Assembly (NCBI GenBank): GCA_010279815.1 | Contig: QEOQ01000206.1 | Span: 228,807-259,100 of the forward strand | Direction of reading: 5' to 3' | DNA length: 30,294 nt | Source: Brachionus plicatilis | Lineage: Eukaryota > Rotifera > Eurotatoria > Ploima > Brachionidae | Shown here: piece after piece, positions 18,874 through 29,130 of the stretch | Layout of the letters: every line of letters starts with the position of its first letter | Position numbering within the stretch: position 1 is the stretch's first letter | Made by a program: the position numbers and the translations under genes | Notes under the pieces: generated by a model | Databases searched by the model: none | Seen by the model: only the letters and a program-made list of their open reading frames with translations | What the model was told of the DNA's origin: nothing

Positions 18874-19466
18874 TAGTGTTGGGAACCGTACATTGATGCA
18901 GCCAAAAATTTTTTGAACCGCGAACAAGACCGCCAAGACGGACGGCCACTTTGGCGGTCAGGCCGGCGGCCAAAAATTTAGACCGCGATTTTGGCCGGCC
19001 AAATCATATACGGACGGTCAATTGTACGGCCACTTTGGCGGCGAGACCGGCGGCCAAAAATTTTGACCGCTGAGTTTGCCGGCCAAATCAAAGACGGATG
19101 ACGAAATTTGCGATCAAACCATGTGAGCGAAAAAAATTTAATTAAGTAAAAAAATTGGCAAAAATTTTAATTTAATAGAAAATGCCAAATTTTTTGAAAA
19201 AAAATAATTTTTCTTGAAAAAGCTAAATTTTTGAATTTTTTTTCGTGGATTAGAGTTTAGAGATTTGTATGTAATATTTGAAAATTTTTCGTTTCTCTAA
19301 ATTAAAAACCTAAAAGAACATCAAAAACTTTTTCCCTGAAATTTTTTACCGCTAGTTTTGTCTGACCGGCAAAGTGGCCGTCCATCTTTGATTTGGCCGG
19401 CCAACTTCACGGTCCAAATTTTTGGCCGCGTTCGGACCGGCCAGGCTTGGCCGCCGCCCAACACTA
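18874..19466. mobile_element. GC-rich hAT MITE, TAGTGTTGGG ends, AATAAAAT target duplication
   Basis: The element starts TAGTGTTGGG at 18874 and ends CCCAACACTA at 19466, 10 bp perfect inverted repeats with the hAT-type terminal pattern. AATAAAAT is duplicated exactly on both sides (18866-18873 and 19467-19474). The left interior holds two tandem copies, 84 bp apart, of a block containing cggccactttggcgg (18943 and 19027). The right interior holds the complement (caaagtggccg near 19369). GGCCGGCC palindromes recur in both arms. The GC content of the arms contrasts sharply with the A/T-rich centre and flanks. There is no ORF. Confidence 0.85.
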
Positions 19467-19474
19467 AATAAAAT

Positions 19475-20304
19475 TATAAAAAAAAATTCCATTATTTATT
19501 TCATTTAAAAATAAATAAATATTAAAATAAAAATTGTAATCATTTAAGTCATTTCGTAGTTCTTATTTAATAATTATTAATAGAGTCCAAAGTAGTAATT
19601 ATATATCCGATAATTAATTAATTATTGAGTCAAAAATAATTATGAGTCCGTTTCAGTTATAGAATGAGCCAATTTAAATTAATCTCAAAATTTTAATAAG
19701 GACCAAAAATTTAGAGATATTAATCTAAATTGAGTGTAAATTTAGATTCATTTTTTTTTGCATGAAAATATTTATTTTTAAAATAAATTTCTTTATTTTT
19801 ATATTCATTTTTAGCAAACAATAATACTACTTTATTTATTACTTATTTTTTAATCAAAAAAAGCTCCAAAATGTCAAAAATGAGGCGGTGGTAATTAGAG
19901 TGTTAAAAAACTACCAGAAAAATTTTGCAAAACATTTCCCAAAAAAAAATATATATATATTAAAAAACTAATTTTTAAAATTTTATTTGATTAAAAAAAA
20001 TTGCATATCCAAAAACGTTCTATTCTAAATTTTTGATGGCACAAAAATGAGTTACTTCTAAAATAAATTTAAAAAATAAAATTACAAAAGTCAAGAGATA
20101 AAATAAATAACGACTGCAAAGTTCAAATTTAACATTCGTTGTAGTAAATTAATTTTTAGAAAATTATCACTTCAAAATTTTCAATAATGACTTAAAAATT
20201 TTAATCAAATCGAAAGTTGAATAAAAAAAAAAACAAAAAAATCTCCGTGTCTCTCGCAGCACCCTCAGCACAATGGCCAACATTAACAAGTGATTTTTGG
20301 CAAT
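19475..20304. other. AT-rich 3' flank of the neurexin-like gene
   Basis: A/T runs, a short (AT)n tract near 19950 and no splice-bounded exon on either strand. Confidence 0.5.
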
Positions 20305-20310
20305 TTTATT
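20305..20310 (-). terminator. Poly(A) signal AATAAA of the neurexin-like gene
   Basis: The minus strand reads GAATAAAATT about 100 nt after the stop codon at 20410. This position suits cleavage, although A/T-rich flanks make chance matches likely. Confidence 0.45.
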
Positions 20311-20409
20311 CAGTGCTCAAGCTAAAAAAAAAACTGTCACAAAGCAAAAAAAAAAACAAAATAAAAAACTCAGATCTCAAATAACCAAATAACTTAAACA
20401 AAATTTTTT

Positions 20410-23400
20410 CTACCGCTGAACATTGATAACTCTCAGCATCAACAACTGTTGCTCTCCGTCCTTTTCGCCGATAGCCACTATCGTCTTGTTATGCTTGGCC
20501 ATATTCACTTCAACTAAATTCATGCCCACCGGCATGCTCGATATTTGGCTTGCACCAAACAGGCGCCACAGAGCGACTGTCTGGTCGGTCGATCCGGACA
20601 CAATCAAATCATTATTCGATATGGAAACACAAGTCACTTCACCCCGGTGTCCATTCAGCACCGATACCAAACTTTTGTTAATTGTGTTCCACACTTTGAC
20701 AGTGCCATCACTGCTTCCGCTAACAAGATGTTCTTTGTCGCCCGATATGTCCACTTGGTTGACGGGACCGCGATGGGCATTCGAATCGCCTTGGTCCACA
20801 TACGTGGTGGTTATTTGGCATGTGTGAATGTTCCATTGGATTAGGTGGCCGCCTCTGGTGCCCGTAATCACTTCGCCATTGTTTAGAACCGCAATGCACT
20901 TGGGGTCAGCGTCGAACGCAATGCTTCTTGTTTGTCCGATTTCGGACGCCTTGGTCAAGTCGAAGACTACAAAGTTGGTGCCAGTGGCGTACCTGCATCC
21001 GACTATGGCGTGTCTCTCGTCCGGCGTGACCACCACGGACTCGGGATTGTCGCCTAGAGAGAGCGTGGGATCGGACTTAACCTCTTTGGTGAGCTCAAAG
21101 GTGACCAGATCGAGGATGCCGACGCTGATGCCGCGTCCGAACCGCTGGTTGCCCGCCATATAAATCGAGTTGGTGTCCTGGCTCAGCTGGAACACGCAAC
21201 ACTTGATCTGATGCGACATTTGAATCGGCTTGCCCGTTTGCACCTCCCAAATTTGCACGCTCTGAATCGGCGAGTCTATGGCCGGTCCTTCGTTGGACAA
21301 GCCGACCAGCAGCGAACCATTGCACGCCAAACTCAAACAACTGCAATTGCTGCACGGCCCGGCCATTGTGCGCACCAATTGTCCGCTAAGCGTGTCCCAG
21401 ATCTGTGGTGCGCCCGACGACTGACCAATTATGGCGTACTTGCCATTCGGCGTCATTGTCACACAATTCACATTGCTCAGCTCGTACTCGGTGTTGTTGT
21501 GCGCAAAAAGCATGGAGCTCATGGCAATGTCGCGCTGTGAAGCGTGGTGCGCGCCATGGCTCGAGTTGTACGCGACAGTGGGCAGTGCGTACGTGGTCAC
21601 AGTGGTCGTAGTGCCGCCAGCGCCTGCCAAAGTCTGCTCGTACATTTCCATGGTTTCGTTAACCGATTGGGTGACGACCGGCTGCGGAAAGTAATTGTAG
21701 CCCATGTCGAGCGTGTCCTTGGCCATTAATTCTTCTTGTTGGCAAAATTTTGTCTCGGCGCCGCCGTGTATCAGCGGCACTTGTTCCCTGCCGCCGGTGT
21801 TCATCTCATACGATTGATTGGTGGTGTTGGTGGTGCTGGAGAACATGGAGGCCACCTTGGCGCCGGTAGTGGTGGCCTTGGAGGCGTTGGCGCGCGCTGC
21901 CGGCACACACAGCCCGTCCGAGCACTTGCGGGCGCCAATTCCGGCAGCGAGAAGGGCCAACGCGATGCCTGATATGATGCCGAGTATAAGACCAATGGGA
22001 GTCTCCCAGGACGCCGTCTTGGCTGGTATTAGCTTGGCGGACGAGCCGACCACTCCCGCCGGACTCGTCTCGTTGCGCCTGATGCACCCGCTGCCCATTT
22101 GCTGATAGCCCTGGTAGCACGAACACGAGTCCGCTATTTGGTCGGAATTTAGCGGACAAATGCTGAATATGCAAACGTCTATTTGTTTCGAGTAGCCGAG
22201 CGGACATGACATGTCGGCGAGCAGCGGCCTTGTCCGATTTCGGTTCACATCGATGTCTATGACTATGTAGCGGTAGTCTACGACGGCAACGTCGCCCTGC
22301 TGTTCGCTAGCTTCGTTCAGCACATGGATTTGATTGAAAAAGACGCCCGTGATTATGCCGTAGAAGCAGTGGGCATTTGTGTGGCCGTGTATGTCCATGG
22401 AGCCGATGTAGACAAATTGTTCGCTTTGGAACACACAATCGGCCTTCGATTGGAGAGTGTAGCGAATTTGCTCAAAGTTGTCCACTTGAAAAGTGATTAG
22501 ATTATTTTGGCGCACAAATTGAACCACGTGATAGGCATTGTCGTTGAATTTTTTGTCTTCCAGGGTCGAGTAGACAAAACGCTCTTCCAAATTGTTCAAA
22601 TTGAGCACTATGGTCAAGTGGCCGCCGGACAAACGTATGTCCATGTACTGGGAGAGGCCCTCGACCCGCACTAGCAGTGCGTCCGTGTCCAGAGTGGTGA
22701 AGCCGAACGCCAGCTGGTCAGTGTGCTGGTTGACGAGCGGGGGCACCAGCGCATGCTTGATCAGACCGCATTGTTGACTTGTTTTGCCGAAAAAAAAGTA
22801 GTCCGAGTTGTCGCGGCAATGCGCTCCTGTGTACGAGGTCATGTCACAGTTGCACGCCACTTGACCATTGAGCACGCTGCACTGGCCGTTGTTTGAGCAT
22901 GTGTCGCTCGAGCAGGCCAGGTCCACGCATCCCTGCTGCACACTCGCGCACATGTTCAGTCGGTTCGAGTAGAAATCGGCCGCGTGGCCGTTCAGCTCCA
23001 CTGAGGCCAGACACCCGGTAAAGCCTTGGGTGGTGAGGACGTGCGGCTCGAATTTTTGGTGGCCCGGCACCAGACCGCCGATTGTGAACGCCTCTAGCTC
23101 CGAGACGCCCGGGCTGCTTGTTCCCGTGTCCACCGAAAGTTGGCGGTAGTCGTCGATTTTTAGCGCCAAATTTTGACGATCCAATCTGTGTATGGTCACT
23201 TCGTGCCAATTTTTGTCATTGAGAATGTGTGGCGAGAGGACTTGCTTGAGGCCGGCGCCCAGGTCAAACACAAAGCGAAGGCGGCCCGTTCTCATCTCGA
23301 GCGCCACGAACCGGAACTGCTTGCCTCGGCCGAACAAAATAACTCCGTTTTCTTGTGTTGTTTTGAAGAATAGATGAATGGTGAGTTTGTTGGTGGATTG

Positions 23401-24116
23401 GACTCTGGGCAATGTGATCACACATTCGGACGCAAGCGTTATTTGGTGATGGAGCAGGATGGAGTTTTCGCCTGGGTCCGCGTAGCCGTCTACACTGTGC
23501 GACCAGATGGGCAAATGCGAATTCAAGTAGTTGTGGAACAAATGTTGGCCATTCAAGTTCAAGTTTTGGATCCAACCGATGAAGTTGGAGTGTTCCTGGA
23601 CCAGACTGGGACTTCGCGCTCCGCCGATTATTACGTGTGAGTATGCTATCAGATCGAAGTCTTCGCCCAGATTGTCGTTTGTCACATGCTTTAGGCCTTG
23701 GTTGTCTGTTAGTTGAAGTTGAACGCTGGCGCCTGTTCGCACCAGGTGCACTGTGTGCCATTTGTTGTTGTTGAATGAGTCGACGTCGCCCGCGTATATC
23801 ACTTTGTCGTTGTTTTGGCGGTCGTAGACGCATTTTAGCCGGCCGTCTTCCACTGACAGCACCATGGATGGTTCGTTTGGGGATTTTTTGAGCGAGAATA
23901 GAACACCGTTTCTTAGGCCGGTCCGGAATCGGAGAGAAATTTTCTCGGCGGAGCTTTGGGCTGCTTCTTTGAGCACAAATTCAACTGTGTGCGATCCATT
24001 GAAGGACAGAGTGGATGCTGCCTGGTCGCATCGGTCGCCTGTGTATGATGTGCTCTCACATTTACATGTCCATTGAGTGAAGCCTTCTGCACACTCAGCG
24101 TAGTTGCTACAAATAC
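20410..24116 (-). CDS. Neurexin-like receptor with cytoplasmic WD40 propeller: 3' terminal exon
   Basis: This single 3.7 kb exon follows acceptor aatag at 24117 and continues the upstream exon (25767-28019) in phase 1. Counting from that exon's first codon, residues 752-781 complete an EGF-like module (six Cys, ending YTGDRC). LamG domains are at about 788-948 and 972-1143, an EGF at about 1149-1185 (CSNNGQC..CNC..YTGAHC) and a LamG at about 1198-1356. A Cys-rich juxtamembrane stretch (1389-1429) precedes a transmembrane helix at about 1457-1479 (IGLILGIISGIALALLAAGI). The cytosolic part is a Ser/Thr-rich linker, then WD40 repeats at about 1630-1986, clearest at GHLIQWNI, VSGSSDGTVKVWN and VSGSTDQTVALWRLF. 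Alpha-neurexins instead end in a short PDZ-ligand tail, absent here (ends VINVQR). Inferred role: neuronal surface adhesion with a WD40 scaffold inside. The exon is far richer in GC than its partner. Axotactin-like or Caspr-like relatives are alternatives. Confidence 0.88.
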
Positions 24117-25766
24117 CTATTAGAAAATTTTTAGTTTTTATTTTTTAAATAAAAAGGGGGATCTATCAAAACATAGAAAAAAAAATTTAGACGCCAAAGT
24201 GCCGATTTGACACGTGGATTTCTGGTAAATTTACGCAAAAATTGGTAAAAATCAAAAGGCCAAAAAAAAGCTCAATTTTTTGAATTTTTATTTATTTTCT
24301 AATTTTTGAAAAAAGAAGTTTCTATTTATTTGTTTGTTTCTATCTATATATTTTTACCAAAAGTTACTTTTTTTCCTAGTTTTTACTAATTTTTACGTAA
24401 ATTTAGCTAAAAAAAGTTTAAATATAGTAAAAAAAAAGTAATTTTTGAAAAGAAAATTAAAAATTTTTTATTTTTTCTAATAAAAAATCAGTCATACCAT
24501 CCACCTTTTTTATCCAATACTATATCAATTACCTATAATACAAAAAATAACAGAACTTCTAGTCGATTAGGAAAAGTAAAAAATTCTTAAAATTTAATAG
24601 ATTAAATTTGTGTTATTTTTCAAAAATTTCTTAATTTTTTTTACCATATTTTACCTTTTTTTTACCTAAGTTTACGTAAAAATTAGTAAAAAATAATTAA
24701 AAAAAAAAAGTAACTTTTGGTAAAAAAATAAACAAATAAATAGAAACTAGAAAAATTTATTTGAAAATAATAAAAAATTCAAAAAATTGAGTTTTTTTTT
24801 GGCCTTTTAATTTTTACCACTCACTTAAATAAATCCTCAAAATAAAACTTTCAATTTAAATTGATTGATTTTTCACGATCATAAGAAAAATTTTATAAAA
24901 TTTTAATTAAAGTTTTTTGATTGTATTTTGGAAGATATATAAAATCTTTTACTTTTCAAATTAAATTTGAATCTTATGCTGATATAGATTTTTCTATGTC
25001 AAAGAATATATCCAAAATAAAAAGAAAATCTTTGCTTTTAGATTATTTTTAAATTATATGAAAAAATATTTTAAATGATAAAATTAAATTTAAACTAATC
25101 TTTAATTTACGCTTAAATATTATTTAAACAGATAAAATCACAAATTAATTGAATTTTTTTGCATCTTAAAGAAAAAAATGAAATAAAATTTAAATCGTTT
25201 TATTAAATAACTCTTGATTCGATAACTATTATTTAGTTTTTTAAATGATCACTTGACTTAATTAAAAGAAATGATATTTTAATTTTTCCGAGTTTGATTT
25301 CTATTCAATTAATTAAAATCTGTTTTAAAAATTTTAAAACATAAAGACAAAGAAAAGACGATAATCATAAATTTCTGAAGAAAATTTCATTTCGAACAAA
25401 AAATACTTATTTTGACATTTAAAAAAATTAACTTAAACAAAAAAAATGATTGAGTTATCGATTTTTGATAATTTTTAATGTATAGATAATTATCATTTAG
25501 AATAAACTGATTTCTCTCCATTTGGAAGTTAAAAAAATCTAAGAATTCTAAATTTTAATTAATTGTATTACCTGGATCTTAAATAAAAAAAAATATTTTT
25601 TATTATTGTTTGTCTTTTTTATCTCAATTTAACTAAATGATCAATAAATAAAAAATAATTTTTTATGCATTTTTAAATATGTTTGATTAAAGATATTAAA
25701 AAGTGGACATTAAAATTAATTTATTCCGACAATAAAAGTCCAAAGTAAAATAAATAGCAAGCTTAC
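24117..25766 (-). other. Phase-1 intron of the neurexin-like gene
   Basis: A GT-AG intron of 1650 bp (donor g|gtaagc at 25766, acceptor aatag) that splits an EGF module between its first and second cysteines. It contains a long inverted repeat (24236-24825). It also contains a possible 6 bp micro-exon, atccag, at 25571-25576 between an acceptor-like tatttaag and a donor-like gtaata. The remainder is A/T-rich. Confidence 0.75.
24236..24825. repeat. Long inverted repeat in the neurexin-like intron
   Basis: Left-arm landmarks tttttaccaaaagttacttt and aaaggccaaaaaaaagctca reappear complemented and in reverse order in the right arm (agtaacttttggtaaaaaaa, then ttttttggccttttaatttt). The arms are about 190 bp each, rich in ttacgtaaatt palindromes, around an A/T-rich centre. 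Motifs resemble the MITEs at 12611 and 28102, but the CAGTG ends are not visible. A transcript would fold into a long hairpin. Confidence 0.65.
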
Positions 25767-28019
25767 CTTTTTGACACAAACCCGTTGCTTCTGAACACTT
25801 ATTGTCGAGTGTTTTCCGTGAATCACTGCTTGTTCTCTCATAAATATTAATTTCTTGTTCATTTATCCTCAAGTCTTGGACACATCCAGAAAATTTGTTT
25901 GTCCACAAATTTGCCGGCACCGAATCAGAGCTCAAATTTCCGCTTCTAAATTGAACTGTTGACGGAAATCGATCATTTATTTGAATTCGATGCACTGTGT
26001 TGTCACACGTAAATGTTAACGATGAGCCCGAGTAAAAACCATCGCGTTTAATGGACACATGATGCCACTTTTTGTCATTTGCCTTGCTTGCACACAGAGC
26101 CCGGTGGCTCTTTTGACCCGCATCAACCAAAAAGTTCACCAAGCCAGATGACAACTCAACCGAAATATGGTCCAGCTTATTGCCTGAGTCAATCAATGCC
26201 AAAAGACCATTTTCCTCATTTGTCTTAAACATAAATGAAATGTTTGAATTCTTATCAAATCTTAAATTATCAAGCTGAATAAATGAGGAGTCTTTGAGCG
26301 TGACTGAATTGGCTGTGTTTTCATAATGACCACCCGGCTTATTAACCCAAAAAACTTGTCCGTCTACTTGTAAATCGGCATCGCCTGCATTCAACCGCTC
26401 AACTAAATCAACCCTTTGGCTCTGAGAAACATGCTCAATTTGTTTAAAAGCGCCGGCAAAATTTTTCAACTTATTAAATCTTAAATTGCTAGACTTGGAG
26501 CATCCGAACAAAATCGGTGCCAAATAACTAGATCTCTTTGATAGCACAAACTCTTGTTTGTATTTAGAGTCTAATTCGAGTGTAACTTTATTTTCTTGTT
26601 TGTCAAGGCGAATTTTGTGCCAGTTTAGGTCATTAAAATAGATTCCATGCTCGGCCACCACTGCCATGCTCGAGTCATCTCTCGATCTGATTACCACACT
26701 AGGCCCTTGTGTGTGAATAACAAAATCAGCGCTCTGCGAGTCCAAGATTACATGCTGATCGCCTCCGGTCTTGAAAAAAAATTCAATACTTTCTTGATTA
26801 GAGCTAGTTCTGGGTGCATAGCGCACACAGCCATCCGAGTCAAAATTTAGACTTGACTCTTCCGGTTGTTGGTGCAAATTCAATATTTCGTATCGGTTGC
26901 CATGGCAACCGACTTCGATATTATCCAGCGAGCCTGTAGACAGCCAATTCACCAATCGATTATTGACTACCAAATTTCTAAGACATCCCCGAAAGCTTGG
27001 TAGCTCAAATTTTCTAAATTCCGGATTATGACCAAAGGTGAGTGAAGACTCCTCGGTCCAGTACGCGTGCGGAAAGCGAATTTTGCTAGAATGATCATCG
27101 TCCAGAACCAATGAGGCAATCAAATCGCCATCCATTAAAAATTCCAACTTGTGCCATCGACCATCATTTATTCTCATATTTTGGCTTGAGAAAAGTCTTT
27201 GATATCTATCGTATGAGGATATTTGACTGGAGGAGTCAGCGTAGGGCACTCGGTGTGGGCTAAGAATGGCTTCCAAGTATCCATTTTTAATCGAGATGGC
27301 AAACAGATTATTTGCCAAATCTGTGGAGAAAAGAATTCCGTTCTCTTTGACCATTTCTGTCCTAAACTCAAAAGAAATTCGGCCCAACTTTGAATCATCC
27401 CAGCGCTCTAGTCGTGCCGAGCTTTGGCCAGATCGGAAAAATATTGGCTTTGGATCAGAGTGAATTTCAGTGGTAACCTTTGGACCGAATTCAACATAAT
27501 TATCATATGTAAACCTAGGATCTTCTGTATACTGCAAATCATTAAAGGCATAAGTCTTTGAATTGTGACTGTAAGTTATTTCACTTAATTCGCCAATGAA
27601 TTGTGTACCTGGGCTACCAACACAATCCGAAGCGAATACAACACCTTTGTTGCTATTTACAAAAGGTATGTCGATTTCGGACTGTAGGGTTGATTGTGTT
27701 GAATCATCACAAGAAAAAAAAAGCTGAGTGCTTGATTTTTTAGCTAGATGAACTTTGTGCCATTTGTTATCGTTTAATGATCTTTTTTGGCAATAGCCTG
27801 ATTTGACAATTTGACGTGATCTCAGGTCGGTGATTGAAATCATCAACATTTGGTTGTTTAGCTCGACTTTGAGAGCGTAGTTGTCATCTCTAGTGCACAT
27901 TATGACTCCGTGTGGTTGACTTGTGTTGAATTGAAGGTTCAAATTGGACTCTCTTGATTGTGACAAATGCGGAACAAAGTTAATTTGACCCGAGTTGGAG
28001 CCACGGAATCGCCACAACA
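25767..28019 (-). CDS. Neurexin-like receptor, upstream exon: four laminin-G domains
   Basis: The exon begins after acceptor aatcaag (28020) in phase 1 and ends at donor aaag|gtaagc. The first codon is completed by an exon outside or unseen, so no start or signal peptide lies here. Numbering from that codon: LamG 1 at about 3-160 (WRFRG, HGVIMCT, NDNKWHKVHL), LamG 2 at 195-372 (ISFEFRTEMVKENGILFST, INDGRWHKLEF, FRGCLRNLVVNN), LamG 3 at 398-535 and LamG 4 at 568-742 (ISFMFKTNEENGLLALIDSG, FSGCVQDLRIN). The first cysteines of an EGF module (EATGLCQKG) follow, completed by the exon at 24116. Extracellular LamG/EGF arrays bind synaptic or glial partners, often through Ca2+. In canonical alpha-neurexin an EGF separates the first two LamG domains. 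No EGF is seen between LamG 1 and 2 here. Neurexin is my first choice of family. Confidence 0.85.
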
Positions 28020-28101
28020 CTTGATTAAAAATTAATTAAATTAAAAAAAATATTGGATATGAAAAAAGAAAGTGTGTTGAGAAGATTTTTAGAAAATAAT
28101 A

Positions 28102-28472
28102 CAGTGCTTATTTGATACTAGGGTTTTTGGTAATTTTATTTACGTAAAAATTGGTAAATATACGTAATATATCAAAAAATTAAATATTTAAGAAAAGTTT
28201 AAATTAAAACAAAAATGCCAAAAGAATGCCATTTTTAGGCCATTTTAAACTTTTTTTCAGTTTAAAAAAAATTGAGAAAAATAATTTACCGATTTTTACG
28301 TAAATTTACGTAAAAAAATTTTGAAACAATATAATTAAGTAAAATTTTAAAAATTTTAGTAAATTTTGATTTTTGTTTATACGTGATATTTTGTAATTTA
28401 ACCTTTTCTAACATATGTAAATTTTCGAAAAATTACGTAAAATTACCAAAACCCTAGTATAAAATCAGCACT
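28102..28472. mobile_element. MITE related to the 12611 element, CAGTGCT ends
   Basis: The left end (cagtgcttatttgatactag) and right end read on the other strand (cagtgctgattttatactag) are inverted repeats. They are followed inward by ggttttggtaattttacgta-type sequence, as in the 12611-13077 copy. It sits 82 bp from the acceptor of the neurexin-like exon, inside the preceding intron or 5' flank. No clear target duplication remains. It is non-coding. Confidence 0.7.
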
Positions 28473-28876
28473 GGAATTTTTGCTAAAAACAAAAAAAAAA
28501 TTCTAAAATTAAATTTTATTAATCTAATTCAAATATTTTAATTAAATAATCAGCAATTATATCTTTGTATTCAATGTTTCTAACTGATTTTAACTGTTAA
28601 CTTAAATGAAAAATATTAATATCAATAATTAAATCTTGTATAAAAAAAATGATTGACAAATAAAAATTAAACGGGTTCCGTGATTCGGGTATGTTGTAGA
28701 TTAGAGAACTATTCGTTAAAATTTATAATTAATAATTAAACTATTAATTAATTTAAATCCTTAATTTAATTATCAATATGAAGGTTTTATTTATTTTAAT
28801 ATGAAAATTAGATTATTGATATGATGGGTTAACATGCAACTTGAAAATTTAATAATTTAATAAAAATAATTATTTT
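28473..28876. other. AT-rich stretch without a recognisable gene
   Basis: Searched on the minus strand for the preceding exon of the neurexin-like gene. No acceptor/donor-bounded frame was found. Confidence 0.5.
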
Positions 28877-29130
28877 CCTGCCATTTACCATTTACATAGA
28901 CTACCACCTGAAGTATTGGCAGCAACATCAAAAGACAATTTTAAAAAGAAACTGGATGATTTCTTAGCGTCATAACAACTACAGTTAATCAAAACTTATT
29001 ATTTTTAGTTTATTTATCTAGTGTTTGTAACTCGTTTTAGCTACCATAGTGAGACTCTTAGTCTCGCTCTACAGGCTAATGCCTGTTGTAGCTCATATTA
29101 TTATTATTATTATTATTAATATTATTATTT
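28877..29130 (+). mobile_element. 5'-truncated LINE: end of the RT ORF, 3' UTR and (ATT)n tail
   Basis: On the plus strand 28877-28975 encodes HRLPPEVLAATSKDNF then KKKLDDFLAS and a TAA. This is the typical C-terminus of non-LTR retrotransposon ORF2 (LPPEV, F-K-x-x-L-D-x-x-L). The 3' UTR has a gagactcttagtctc hairpin and a ctacaggctaatgcctgttgtag stem. It ends in an ATT microsatellite (about 29096-29130), the tail type of CR1/Jockey-like LINEs. It is dead on arrival because of 5' truncation. Confidence 0.7.

Noticed and set aside
20423..24076. Numerous plus- and minus-strand ORFs overlapping the GC-rich receptor exon
   Set aside because: High GC makes stop codons rare in all frames. None shows a domain or splice structure, while the called frame reads LamG, EGF, transmembrane and WD40 without a break.
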